Positions 18,150 to 25,989 of a stretch of 64,000 nucleotides of DNA are shown piece after piece. Within the stretch, counting starts at the first letter, position 1, and the number at the start of each line of letters is the position of its first letter. Below the pieces are notes generated by a model that saw only the letters and a program-made list of their open reading frames with translations, was not told where the DNA came from and did no database searches. Origin of the DNA: Thauera aromatica_A (GTDB taxonomy: Bacteria; Pseudomonadota; Gammaproteobacteria; Burkholderiales; Rhodocyclaceae); contig NZ_JALLIK010000105.1 of the NCBI RefSeq assembly GCF_023093595.1, positions 62,001 to 126,000 of the forward strand, in the 5' to 3' direction. A program made the translations under genes and the position numbers.

Positions 18150-19873
18150 GCGCCGTGCACCGCCGCCAGGTCGGCCGGACGGTCGACGTCGATGAAGATC
18201 GCCTCGTCGTCGACCGCGACGCGGACGACCCGCTCCGGATGGCGTTCGATCAGCCCGCGCGCACCCTGGTCGCCCGTCAGCGCGCACATTTCGGCGAAGA
18301 AGGCGCGCGGCCACAGCACCGGGTTGCCGCGCCGGCCCTGGTGTTCGGGAACGATGATGGCCGGCTGCGCCGGATCGAACGCCTCGATCAGGCGATCCAC
18401 GTGCGCGGCGGAAATGCGCGGCATGTCGCCGAGGAGCACGACCACGGCGTCGATGTCGTCGGCCAGGGCCGTGATGCCGACCCGCAGCGAGCTCGACATG
18501 CCCTGCGCGGGATCGGGGTTGCGGGCGAACCCGGCCCCGCTGCCGGCGAGCGCCGCCTCGACCGCCCCGGCCTCGTGGCCGAGCACGACGGTGACCGAAG
18601 TGGCCCGCGAAGCGCGCGCGGCCATCACCGCACACAGCACCATCGGCACACCGTCGACTGGCAGCAGCAGCTTGTTCTCCGCCCCCATCCGCGTCGACCG
18701 CCCGGCGGCGAGCACCAACGCCGCCACCCGGGGGCCTTCCGCGGCGGGGCTCTCCGCGGCCGGAGCGCCCGCCGGCTCATCGGCGTCGTGCTCGTCACCG
18801 GCCGCAGCGGCATCGGTTTCATCCAGCGGCGCCCCCGCAGCCAGAATCGGATTACGGATCAAGCCGCCGACCCCCATCCGCACGATCTGCTCGCGCCCCA
18901 CCGGCAGCCCGGCGAGCAGGCGCTGCAACACCCAGTCGAGGCCGTTCAGGCGCCGGGAGCGCCCGCAGCCCGGGAGCAGGATCACCGGCACGTCTTCGAT
19001 GCGGCCGAGAACGAGCATGTTGCCCGGCTCGGTCGGCATGCCGAAATGCTCGACCGTGCCGCCGGCCGCGACCAGCGCCGCGGGGGCGATGTCGCGCCGA
19101 TCCTTGGCGATCGTCGCCCCCGACACCAGCACCAGGTCGCATCCGGCGGCACGCGCCTGGCGCAGCATCGCCTCGATCGCGCCGTGTTCGTGCGCGCAGC
19201 GCAACACCAGCGCCAGCCGGGCGCCGATCACCGCGAGCCGGTGACGGGTGGCGGCAAGCGTGGTTTCGAAGATGTTGTCGCTCATGCCCGGGTGCGCGCT
19301 CATGATCAGCGCCGCCCGGCAGGAGCGGAAGGGCGCGAGCTTCAGCGGAATCGCTGCTGCCGCGCTCAGTGGACTCGCTGCAGTCGCACCCAGCGGGCCC
19401 GCCGCGGCGACGATCTGCCGGCAGGCCTCGATCGACGCGCGCCGCACGCCGAAAGGAATGATCTTGACCGTCGCCACCACCTGGCCAGGGCGCACCGCCG
19501 TGTGCTGCGGCAAAGTGGCCACGGTGATGCCTTCGTCGACGCTGTTGAGGCGGTCCACGACGGCCGGCTCGACCACCACCAGGCCGCGCCCCGAAGCATG
19601 CAGGTTGCAGCGTCCGGTCGGCGTCGAGCGGGCCTCGAGCAAGGGATCGGCGGCGGCGAGCAGGGCGGCGATCTCGGCGGCGGCGCGGACCTCATCGACC
19701 TCGTCCGCTTCGAGGCGGGCACCGCTGACCTTCGCCACGCCCGCGGCAGCGAGGATCGCGAGATCCGCGGCATCGAGCCGGCGCCCCTTCTTGAAACGCT
19801 TTGCCGGCGTTCTCAGCGAGTGGGCGAGCAGCACGCCATCGGCCTCGGCGAGGGGGAATTCGTCGAAGATCAT
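18146..19873 (-). CDS. Molybdopterin-binding (MoaB/Mog-like) and MobA/MocA-like nucleotidyltransferase fusion
   Basis: This 575-residue protein joins two molybdenum-cofactor domains. Residues about 1-340 form a molybdopterin-binding half with the L-V-S-G-A-T motif. A linker rich in Ala, Glu and Asp follows, and then (from about residue 385) a MobA/MocA nucleotidyltransferase with L-V-L-A-A-G-R-S-T-R-M-G and L-L-G-D-M-P. MocA-type domains attach CMP to molybdopterin, forming the dinucleotide used by xanthine dehydrogenase-family hydroxylases, so this serves the iaa hydroxylase and perhaps the one at 45936-48261. The ATG at 19873 overlaps the upstream stop as ATGA. The same two-domain arrangement is known in other bacteria. 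Confidence 0.82.
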   Translation of the reverse strand: MIFDEFPLAEADGVLLAHSLRTPAKRFKKGRRLDAADLAILAAAGVAKVSGARLEADEVDEVRAAAEIAALLAAADPLLEARSTPTGRCNLHASGRGLVVVEPAVVDRLNSVDEGITVATLPQHTAVRPGQVVATVKIIPFGVRRASIEACRQIVAAAGPLGATAASPLSAAAAIPLKLAPFRSCRAALIMSAHPGMSDNIFETTLAATRHRLAVIGARLALVLRCAHEHGAIEAMLRQARAAGCDLVLVSGATIAKDRRDIAPAALVAAGGTVEHFGMPTEPGNMLVLGRIEDVPVILLPGCGRSRRLNGLDWVLQRLLAGLPVGREQIVRMGVGGLIRNPILAAGAPLDETDAAAAGDEHDADEPAGAPAAESPAAEGPRVAALVLAAGRSTRMGAENKLLLPVDGVPMVLCAVMAARASRATSVTVVLGHEAGAVEAALAGSGAGFARNPDPAQGMSSSLRVGITALADDIDAVVVLLGDMPRISAAHVDRLIEAFDPAQPAIIVPEHQGRRGNPVLWPRAFFAEMCALTGDQGARGLIERHPERVVRVAVDDEAIFIDVDRPADLAAVHGA

Positions 19874-20619
19874 TGCGTCGATGCCTTCTGCGCCTCCTGG
19901 CGCGGTGGCCGGGTCGGATCGCTCGCAGCCTCGCCGCGATAGCGGCACAGCAGGATCTGGGCGAGGATGGAGACGGCGATCTCTGCCGGCGCCCGCCCGC
20001 CCAGATCGAGACCGATCGGGGCGTGGATGCGTCCCAGGCGGTCGCCGAGGCCGGCCGCGGTGAGGCGCTCGACGCGCTTGGCGTGGGTGCGGGTGCTGCC
20101 CAGCGCGCCGATGTAGAAGGCGTCGCTGGCGAGCGCGGCGATCAGCGCCGGATCGTCGAGCTTGGCGTCGTGCGACAGGGTCACGACCGCGGTCCGGGCA
20201 TCGAGGCCGAGGGCGCGCAGCGCCTCGTCCGGCCAGTCGTGAACCATGCGCACGCCGGGCACGCGCTTTTCGGTGGCGAACGCCCGCCGCGGATCCACCA
20301 CCACGACCTCGAAGCCGGCGGTCGCGGCCATCGGCGCCAGCGCCTGGGCGATATGCACCGCGCCGACGATCACCAGCCGTGGCTGCGACACGTGGCTGCG
20401 CACGAACACGTCGTCCTCGCCGTCGCGCAGCATGGCGCTGCGCCCCGCGCGCAGGAGCTGCCCGACCTCATCGAGCAGGGGGCCGGCGAGCGCCAGCTCA
20501 CCGACCACCCCCATGCTGCCGACCAGGGCCTGGGCGCCGTCGGCGATCCGCGTGACCACCGCGACCGGGCGCTGGGCCCGGCGCTCGACCAGCAGCGCTT
20601 CGAACAGCTTCGTCTTCAT
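19870..20619 (-). CDS. xdhC: XdhC/CoxF-family molybdenum-enzyme maturation factor
   Basis: This 249-residue protein has a short degenerate CoxI-like N-terminal part (residues about 1-75) and an XdhC-type Rossmann domain beginning R-L-V-I-V-G-A, with V-V-V-D-P-R and the G-A-L-G-S-T-R-T-H-A-K-R signature. XdhC proteins bind molybdenum cofactor, protect it and promote exchange of an oxo ligand for the essential sulfido ligand before insertion into hydroxylases. The glycine motif is G-A-V-H-I-A rather than the usual G-A-G-H-V-A. It overlaps the MeaB-XdhC fusion upstream and the molybdopterin-binding fusion downstream by 4 bp each, so the three are one translational unit. Confidence 0.87.
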   Translation of the reverse strand: MKTKLFEALLVERRAQRPVAVVTRIADGAQALVGSMGVVGELALAGPLLDEVGQLLRAGRSAMLRDGEDDVFVRSHVSQPRLVIVGAVHIAQALAPMAATAGFEVVVVDPRRAFATEKRVPGVRMVHDWPDEALRALGLDARTAVVTLSHDAKLDDPALIAALASDAFYIGALGSTRTHAKRVERLTAAGLGDRLGRIHAPIGLDLGGRAPAEIAVSILAQILLCRYRGEAASDPTRPPRQEAQKASTQ

Positions 20620-21752
20620 CCGATCCGCTCCACATAAACCTGAATCCGCCCGCCGCAGGCCAGGCCGACTTCCCACGCCTGCTCGTCGCTGACGCCGAAT
20701 TCGAGCAGGCGCGGCTCGCCGCTGGCGATCACGCGCTGCGCCTCGTCGATGACGGCGGCCTCGATGCAGCCGCCCGACACCGAACCGATGAACTCGCAGT
20801 GCTCATCGGCAGCCAGGTGGCTGCCTTCCGGGCGCGGCGACGAACCCCAGGTGCGCACCACCGTCGCCAGCGCCACGCCCCGGCCCTGCGCGCGCCAGTC
20901 CGTGATCTGGGCGAACAAGGCGTCGTCGCTGGCCGGCGGGGCGGCCCGCGATCCGCCGCCTGCGGCATCCGCGGTCGCCGCCGGGGCGGCCCGCCGCCGC
21001 CCGACTCCGGCGCTGCGGGCGTGGCGCTCGACCAGATCGGCCAGCGCCGCCACGCCCTGCCCCGCGCTCGCCACCGTCGGCACGAGTTCCACCGACCACC
21101 CATCGACCCTGCGCAGCACGCCGCTCGCCTGCAGGTCGTGCACGGTGCGCGCGGCCTGGGGCAGATCGGCCTTGTTCACCACGAGGATGTCGGCGATCTC
21201 GAGGATGCCGGCCTTGGCCGCCTGCACCTCGTCACCGAGGCTGGGGGCACAGACCACCACCCGGCAGTCGGCCAGGTGGCGGATATCGACTTCGGACTGG
21301 CCCACCCCCACGGTCTCGACGATAACCACGTCGAAACCGGCCGCATCGAGGACATCGACCATCCGCTCGGCGGCACGCGCCAGCCCACCGAGCGCTCCCC
21401 TGGAGGCCAGCGAGCGGATGAACACCTGCTCGTCCTCGCCATGCTCGCCCATCCGCACCCGGTCGCCGAGCAGCGCACCGCCGCTGACCGGGCTCGAGGG
21501 ATCGATGGCGAGCACCGCCACCCGCTGCCCGCGCCGGCGCAGTTCGGCCAGCAGCGCATTGATCAGGGTGGATTTGCCCGCCCCGGGCGCCCCGGTGATG
21601 CCGAGCACCTGGGCCCGGCCGAGCCAGGGCGCCAGCTGCTCGAGCAGCGGGACGAGCGCCTCGTCGGCGTTTTCGACCTGGGTCAACAAGCGCGCGAGCA
21701 CGGTACGCGACCCTGCCCGCAACGCGGATAAATCGGGAATGCTGGAGCGCAT
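20616..21752 (-). CDS. MeaB-type GTPase fused to XdhC/CoxI N-terminal domain
   Basis: This 378-residue continuous frame joins two maturation functions. Residues about 1-245 are a MeaB/ArgK G-protein: Walker A G-A-P-G-A-G-K-S (54-61), D-P-S-S-P, E-T-V-G-V-G-Q-S-E and N-K-A-D. MeaB proteins guard and reload B12-dependent acyl-CoA mutases. After an Ala/Pro/Arg-rich linker (about 246-268) comes an XdhC/CoxI domain with A-T-V-V-R-T-W-G-S-S-P-R-P and G-S-V-S-G-G-C-I-E, involved in molybdenum-hydroxylase maturation. The MeaB C-terminal dimerisation arm appears to be replaced. Both client enzymes are encoded in the iaa operon. GGGAGG precedes the ATG. I do not know this fusion from the literature. 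Confidence 0.88.
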   Translation of the reverse strand: MRSSIPDLSALRAGSRTVLARLLTQVENADEALVPLLEQLAPWLGRAQVLGITGAPGAGKSTLINALLAELRRRGQRVAVLAIDPSSPVSGGALLGDRVRMGEHGEDEQVFIRSLASRGALGGLARAAERMVDVLDAAGFDVVIVETVGVGQSEVDIRHLADCRVVVCAPSLGDEVQAAKAGILEIADILVVNKADLPQAARTVHDLQASGVLRRVDGWSVELVPTVASAGQGVAALADLVERHARSAGVGRRRAAPAATADAAGGGSRAAPPASDDALFAQITDWRAQGRGVALATVVRTWGSSPRPEGSHLAADEHCEFIGSVSGGCIEAAVIDEAQRVIASGEPRLLEFGVSDEQAWEVGLACGGRIQVYVERIG

Positions 21753-21774
21753 GCGCGGACGACCTCCCTATTCA

Positions 21775-21799
21775 GGTATCCATGATACCGTATACAAAA
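21775..21799. promoter_or_regulatory. GTATAC-type operator candidate upstream of the cofactor operon
   Basis: The site holds a perfect inverted repeat, GGTATC-CAT-GATACC (21775-21789), directly joined to GTATACAAAA. On the minus strand it reads TTGTATACGGTATC, which matches 13 of 14 bases of the site at 30181-30194. It lies 23-47 bp upstream of the MeaB-XdhC start codon, where a promoter should be. GTATAC-centred palindromes are typical of FCD-type GntR regulators; the fragment at 1-552 is such a regulator. Binding is inference. Confidence 0.55.
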
Positions 21800-21855
21800 C
21801 ACGTTCCACGCCATCGAAAAGATGCCGCGAGCGGAAGGATGGAAGAGTAATACAC

Positions 21856-22002
21856 CTGAGCGCCGGTGAAGAAATCGTAGCGAGCAGAGCCGACTGCAAG
21901 GCGCGAGCGAACGACAAGACATATCCACTGGATAGGCGAGGAGTGAGCGCGTGAGCAACGCCGCAATAGGCCCGCGCAGTAGATTTATTCATCGGTGCTG
22001 AG
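21856..22002. repeat. MITE-like imperfect palindrome
   Basis: The 21-bp ends (21856-21876 and 21982-22002) are inverted copies agreeing at 17 of 21 positions. The exact centre is a 6-1-6 palindrome, TATCCA-C-TGGATA (21922-21934), and short inner segments also match. The whole intergenic element could fold into one long hairpin. It separates the minus-strand cofactor operon from the plus-strand gene at 22031. No transposase is present. It resembles a small non-autonomous repeat, but copy number elsewhere is unknown. Confidence 0.5.
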
Positions 22003-22030
22003 TCCCGCCACGCCCGGAAAGACGCCTGCA

Positions 22031-22423
22031 ATGAGCACTCCTCCCGAACTGTACGATCCGGCCTGCTGGACCCGCATGCTCGCCGCCGCGGCATGGCCGC
22101 CGGCACAGGCGAGCATCGGCGTGCTGAGCCGCACGGCGTTCAAGGCCCGCCGCGGCCGCCTCCTCACCTGGCGCTTCCCGGCCACGGGGCCGCAGGCGAG
22201 CGCGGCGGACTGGGACGGGGAGGCGCCCGCCGACATGGCCGTGCTGCTGGTCGCCGACGAAGCGGTGCTGCACGCCCTGCGCGGCGAAGGCCTCGCCGTG
22301 CTGCCGCGGCTCGTGCGCCGCGGCGAGCTCCACGCCTACGTCCTGAAAACCCGGGATGCGCTCGAAGCCGCCGGGCTCGACGAGTTCGTCGAAGACCTGG
22401 GGCTGGCCTTCCCGCGCCACTGA
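22031..22423 (+). CDS. Small protein of unknown function, paralogue of the 162-residue protein at 24985-25473
   Basis: This 130-residue soluble protein has no domain I recognise. Its C-terminal 60 residues align clearly with those of the gene at 24985-25473: both have L-(L/F)-V-A-D-E-A-x-L-x-A-L, then a basic R-R stretch, a V-L-(K/R)-T motif, and end with (D/E)-F-(V/L)-(E/D)-x-L-G-L-A-F. The two copies flank the monooxygenase gene, pointing to a role with 2-aminobenzoyl-CoA chemistry. It is convergent with that gene, 3 bp between stops, and divergent from the cofactor operon across the palindromic repeat. The ATG is preferred to a GTG twelve codons upstream because GGAAAG precedes it. Confidence 0.7.
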   Translation: MSTPPELYDPACWTRMLAAAAWPPAQASIGVLSRTAFKARRGRLLTWRFPATGPQASAADWDGEAPADMAVLLVADEAVLHALRGEGLAVLPRLVRRGELHAYVLKTRDALEAAGLDEFVEDLGLAFPRH

Positions 22424-22426
22424 GCC

Positions 22427-24739
22427 TCAGCCCGGCGAGCGCTCGCGCCGCAGGTTGGTTTCGTACTGGCTGCGCGCGGACTGGTAGGGCTTCGGCCAGG
22501 CGATGCCGGCATGGCCGATCTGCGCCGCCGCATGCAGGGTCCACGCCGGGTCGGCGAGGTGCGGGCGCGCGATCGCGCACAGATCGGCGCGGCCGGCGGC
22601 GACGATGCTGTTGACATGGTCGGCGTCGTAGATCGCACCGACCGCCATCGTCGGCATCTCGAGCTCGTTGCGGATGCGGTCGGCGAACGGCGTCTGGTAC
22701 ATGCGGCCGTAGACGGGCGACGCATCGGGCACCACCTGCCCCGACGAGCAGTCGATGAGATCCGCCCCGGCCGCCTTGAACAAGCGCGCGATGGCGACCG
22801 TCTCGTCGGCGGTGTTGCCGCCCGGAGCCCAGTCGTGACACGACAGGCGCACCGCCATCGGCTTGCCGGCGGGCCACACGGCGCGGATCGCGGCGAACAC
22901 TTCGAGCGGATAGCGCGCGCGGTTTTCGACGCTGCCGCCATAGTCGTCGTCGCGCCGGTTGGTGAGCGGGGAGAGGAAGCTCGACAGCAGGTAGCCGTGC
23001 GCGCAATGCAGCTCGAGGATGTCGAAGCCGGCCTCGTCGGCCATCCGTGCGGCGCGGACGAAGTCCTCGCGCACCCGCGCCATGTCCTCCCGGGTCATCG
23101 CCCGTGGCGTCTGCGAGTGCGCCAGATAGGGCAGCGGCGACGCCGAGAGCAGCGCCCAGCCGCCGTCCTCGAGCGGCTCGTCGATGCCCTCCCAGGCGCG
23201 CTTCGTCGCCCCCTTGCGCCCGGCATGGCCGAGCTGGATGCCGATCTTCGCCGGCGACTGGGCGTGGACGAAATCGACGATGCGCCTCCACGCCGCAACG
23301 TGTTCCGCCTTGTACAGGCCGGCGCAGCCCGGGGTGATGCGCGCATCGGGCGACACACAGGTCATCTCGGTATAGAGCAGGCCCGCCCCGCCGAGCGCGC
23401 GCGCGCCGAAATGCACCAGGTGGAAATCGCCCACGGTGCCGTCCTCAGCCGAATACATCGCCATCGGCGACACCACGACGCGGTTGGCCAGCGCCAGCGC
23501 GCGCAGGCGGAACGGGGTGAACATCGGCGGCGGCGCCTTGCCCTCCTGCCCCGCCGCCCCTTCGCTGCGGGCGGCGAACCAGCGCTCGTAGCCTTCCAGC
23601 CAGGCGGCATCGCGCAGGCGCAGGTTTTCGTGTGAAATCCGCTGCGAGCGGGTCAGCATCGAGTACATCAGCTGCTCCGGCTCGAAGCGCTCGCAGTAGC
23701 GCGCGCCGCAGACTTCGAACCACTCCATCGCGTTCCAGGCCGCGTTCTGCAGGCGCAGGACGTCGATCCGGCGGGCGTCCTGGTATTGCGCCAGCACCTC
23801 CGCGATCCCCTCCGGCGCATCGCCGTGGTCGCGGAAGCGGCGGGTCAGCTCGATCGCATCCTCGAGCGCGAGCTTGGTGCCGGAGCCGATCGCGAAATGC
23901 GCCGTATGCACCGCGTCGCCCATCAGGACGACATGGCTCGAACCGTTGAAGTGGTGCCAGCGCTCACACTTGACGCGCTGGAAATTGAGCCACGCCGAGC
24001 CGCGCAGGTGGCGGGCGTTGCTCATCAGGCGGTGGCCGTCGAGGTGCTTCGCGAACAGGCGCTCGCAGAATGCGATCGACTGCGCCTGGCCGGCGCCATC
24101 GAGGCCGTGGGCCTTCCACACCGCTTCCGGACACTCGACGATGAAGGTCGTGGTCTGCCCGTCGAACTTGTAGACGTGGGCCTGGAACCAGCCGTGCTCG
24201 GTCCTTTCGAACAGGAAAGTGAAGGCATCGAACAGCTTGTTCGTGCCCAGCCAGATGTAGCGGTTCGGGCGGGTGACGATGTCGGGCTGGAAGATTGCGG
24301 CGTACTTGCTGCGAATCCGCGAGTTGATCCCGTCGGCGGCGATGATCAGGTCGGCATCGGGGAATTCGTCGTCGGTGTCGACTTCGCGCTCGAACTCGAG
24401 CTCGACCCCGAGCACCTCGCAGCGCGCTTGCAGGATGTTGAGCATCTGCTTGCGGCCGATGCCGACGAAGCCGTGGCCGCCGCTGCGGATCACCTTGCCC
24501 TTGAAGCGCAGCTCGACATCGTCCCAGTGGTTGAACGCGAGCTGGATCGCGTCGGCGGTCTCGCCGTCCCATGCGCGCATGTTGTCCATGGTGGCATCGG
24601 AGAACACCACGCCCCAGCCGAAGGTGTCGTAAGGCTTGTTGCGCTCGATGACGCGGACCCGGTGCGCCGGGTTGAGCTTCTTCATCAGGATCGCGAAGTA
24701 CAGGCCCGCCGGCCCCCCGCCGATGCAGACGATATGCAT
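22427..24739 (-). CDS. abmA: 2-aminobenzoyl-CoA monooxygenase/reductase
   Basis: This 770-residue two-domain flavoprotein starts with an FAD monooxygenase half: C-I-G-G-G-P-A-G-L at residues 5-13 and G-D-A-V-H-T-A-H-F near residue 275. From about residue 400 comes an old-yellow-enzyme half: P-M-A-M-Y-S-A, Q-L-G-H-A-G-R-K-G and D-E-A-G-F-D-I-L-E-L-H. That architecture is known from 2-aminobenzoyl-CoA monooxygenase/reductase of A. evansii, which hydroxylates and then reduces the ring with O2 and NADH, and from salicylyl-CoA 5-hydroxylase. The iaa operon nearby, which should make 2-aminobenzoyl-CoA, favours the former. GGAGGAG precedes the ATG. It is the last gene of the minus-strand operon beginning at 30124. 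Confidence 0.87.
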   Translation of the reverse strand: MHIVCIGGGPAGLYFAILMKKLNPAHRVRVIERNKPYDTFGWGVVFSDATMDNMRAWDGETADAIQLAFNHWDDVELRFKGKVIRSGGHGFVGIGRKQMLNILQARCEVLGVELEFEREVDTDDEFPDADLIIAADGINSRIRSKYAAIFQPDIVTRPNRYIWLGTNKLFDAFTFLFERTEHGWFQAHVYKFDGQTTTFIVECPEAVWKAHGLDGAGQAQSIAFCERLFAKHLDGHRLMSNARHLRGSAWLNFQRVKCERWHHFNGSSHVVLMGDAVHTAHFAIGSGTKLALEDAIELTRRFRDHGDAPEGIAEVLAQYQDARRIDVLRLQNAAWNAMEWFEVCGARYCERFEPEQLMYSMLTRSQRISHENLRLRDAAWLEGYERWFAARSEGAAGQEGKAPPPMFTPFRLRALALANRVVVSPMAMYSAEDGTVGDFHLVHFGARALGGAGLLYTEMTCVSPDARITPGCAGLYKAEHVAAWRRIVDFVHAQSPAKIGIQLGHAGRKGATKRAWEGIDEPLEDGGWALLSASPLPYLAHSQTPRAMTREDMARVREDFVRAARMADEAGFDILELHCAHGYLLSSFLSPLTNRRDDDYGGSVENRARYPLEVFAAIRAVWPAGKPMAVRLSCHDWAPGGNTADETVAIARLFKAAGADLIDCSSGQVVPDASPVYGRMYQTPFADRIRNELEMPTMAVGAIYDADHVNSIVAAGRADLCAIARPHLADPAWTLHAAAQIGHAGIAWPKPYQSARSQYETNLRRERSPG

Positions 24740-24790
24740 GATGAGTCTCCTCCGAGTGCTGGGTGATGAATCCGGAGCGGCGCTGCCGGA

Positions 24791-24988
24791 TCAGTCGTGC
24801 GCCGTGTGTTGCCGAACGGCCGCCCGGGTCGCCGCAAACGCTTCGAGCGCACGCTCGAACTCGGCCACCGCCGCGGCCGGCACGCTCGTGCCGCACTCGT
24901 AGCACGCACCGCTGATGCGGTCGAACCAGCGGCAGCCGCACTGGTCGCAGGCCAGCTCGGGGGCGCCGGCGGGATTGTGGAAGATCAT
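24791..24988 (-). CDS. 65-residue zinc-ribbon-like protein
   Basis: This short protein has two Cys pairs, C-D-Q-C-G-C-R-W and C-Y-E-C-G, spaced as in small zinc ribbons or rubredoxin-like knuckles (residues about 14-32), then a helical Ala/Glu tail. The ATG overlaps the upstream stop as ATGA, which shows it is a real coupled gene rather than a chance frame. It sits just upstream of abmA. Metal binding is inferred from the Cys spacing. It could donate electrons or stabilise the monooxygenase; no function is known to me. Confidence 0.7.
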   Translation of the reverse strand: MIFHNPAGAPELACDQCGCRWFDRISGACYECGTSVPAAAVAEFERALEAFAATRAAVRQHTAHD

Positions 24989-25473
24989 CGGCAGGCTCCC
25001 AGAAAGGCCAGGCCGAGGGTATCGAGAAAGTCCTCGTAGCCCGCGTCCTGCAGCTCGTACTTCGTGCGCAGGACGAAGAACAGGATGCCGCCCTGGCGGA
25101 TCCGGCGCTTGATCGTCGACAGCGCGTCGCCGTCGAGGCTGGCCTCGAGCGCGGCGAGCGCGGCCTCGTCGGCGACGAACAGCAGATCGACCGCGGCCGC
25201 CTCGAAGCCCGGAAAGCGCAGGGTACTTGCGACCATGCCGCGGCCGGTCGCGCACCACTTCATCATGTCGAGGTCGCGGCAGTGCTCGACCACGCCGGCG
25301 ACGTGCTTGCCGGGCTGGATCCCGGAACCGGCGCGCGCCACGAAACCGACCGCCGAGCCGGGCAGCATGTCGGTGAACAGCTCGGCGTGGCGCTCCAGCA
25401 TCGCCTGCCAGCGCGCCAGCGCCCCGAATCCGCCGCTGGCGGCGGCGGGCGCCGCTTCGAGCTCAACATCCAT
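24985..25473 (-). CDS. Protein of unknown function in the 2-aminobenzoyl-CoA operon
   Basis: This 162-residue soluble protein is not recognised. The C-terminal half matches the small protein at 22031-22423 (shared V-A-D-E-A, R-R, V-L-R-T and E-D-F-L-D-T-L-G-L-A-F segments). The N-terminal half is longer, with helical sequence and M-L-P-G-S-A-V-G-F. It lies between the RidA gene and the zinc-ribbon gene, overlapping the latter by 4 bp. The conserved pairing with the monooxygenase suggests an accessory or chaperone role. That is inference; no catalytic motif is evident. Confidence 0.7.
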   Translation of the reverse strand: MDVELEAAPAAASGGFGALARWQAMLERHAELFTDMLPGSAVGFVARAGSGIQPGKHVAGVVEHCRDLDMMKWCATGRGMVASTLRFPGFEAAAVDLLFVADEAALAALEASLDGDALSTIKRRIRQGGILFFVLRTKYELQDAGYEDFLDTLGLAFLGACR

Positions 25474-25532
25474 CGCCTGTCCTCCCCGCGCCGCCGGGCG
25501 AAGCCGGCGGCGCCTTGCCGCGCGCTCCGCCC

Positions 25533-25925
25533 TTACTCGGGCAGCATCGCGGTGACTTCGATCTCGACCTTCGCCCCGTGCTCGACGTAGCCGGCCACCT
25601 GCAGCGCCATCATTACCGGGAAGTGACGCCCGATCAGCTCGCGGTACACTTCGCCGATCTCGGCCAGGCGGGCGTTGTATTCCGCGGCGTCGGCGAGGAA
25701 CCAGTTCATCCGCACGATGTGCTCGGGGCGGGCGCCGCCGGCGGCGAGGATGGCGACGATGTTGGTCAGCGCCTGGCGGACCTGGCCGACCAGGTCATCG
25801 GTGCGGAACACTTCCTGTTCGTCCCAACCGACCTGGCCGGCGACGAACACCGTGCGCCCGCTGGCGATGATTCCGTTCGAATAGCCCTTGGGACGTTTCC
25901 ATCCCGGCGGTTGCAGTACCTGCAT
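25533..25925 (-). CDS. RidA/YjgF-family enamine-imine deaminase
   Basis: This 130-residue RidA-family protein shows the P-K-G-Y-S-N-G start, the G-Q-V-G-W-D strand, and R-M-N-W-F with the arginine that positions imine substrates. RidA proteins hydrolyse enamines or imines, releasing ammonia. The product of 2-aminobenzoyl-CoA monooxygenase/reductase is a cyclic 2-amino-5-oxo-ene-CoA, a vinylogous enamine, so a dedicated RidA here is chemically sensible for nitrogen removal. GAGGAG precedes the ATG at 25925. It lies between the flavin oxidoreductase and the unknown 162-residue gene in one operon. Confidence 0.87.
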   Translation of the reverse strand: MQVLQPPGWKRPKGYSNGIIASGRTVFVAGQVGWDEQEVFRTDDLVGQVRQALTNIVAILAAGGARPEHIVRMNWFLADAAEYNARLAEIGEVYRELIGRHFPVMMALQVAGYVEHGAKVEIEVTAMLPE

Positions 25926-25989
25926 ATGCACTCCTCGTGGTTGTGGGTGTCTCTGGACGGAACGCGCGCAGCGCGCCCCCCTGAAGTAT

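Noticed and set aside
22427..24739. Salicylyl-CoA 5-hydroxylase as the primary call
   Set aside because: The fold is shared, but the RidA gene and the adjacent iaa operon point to an amino substrate. It remains the main alternative.
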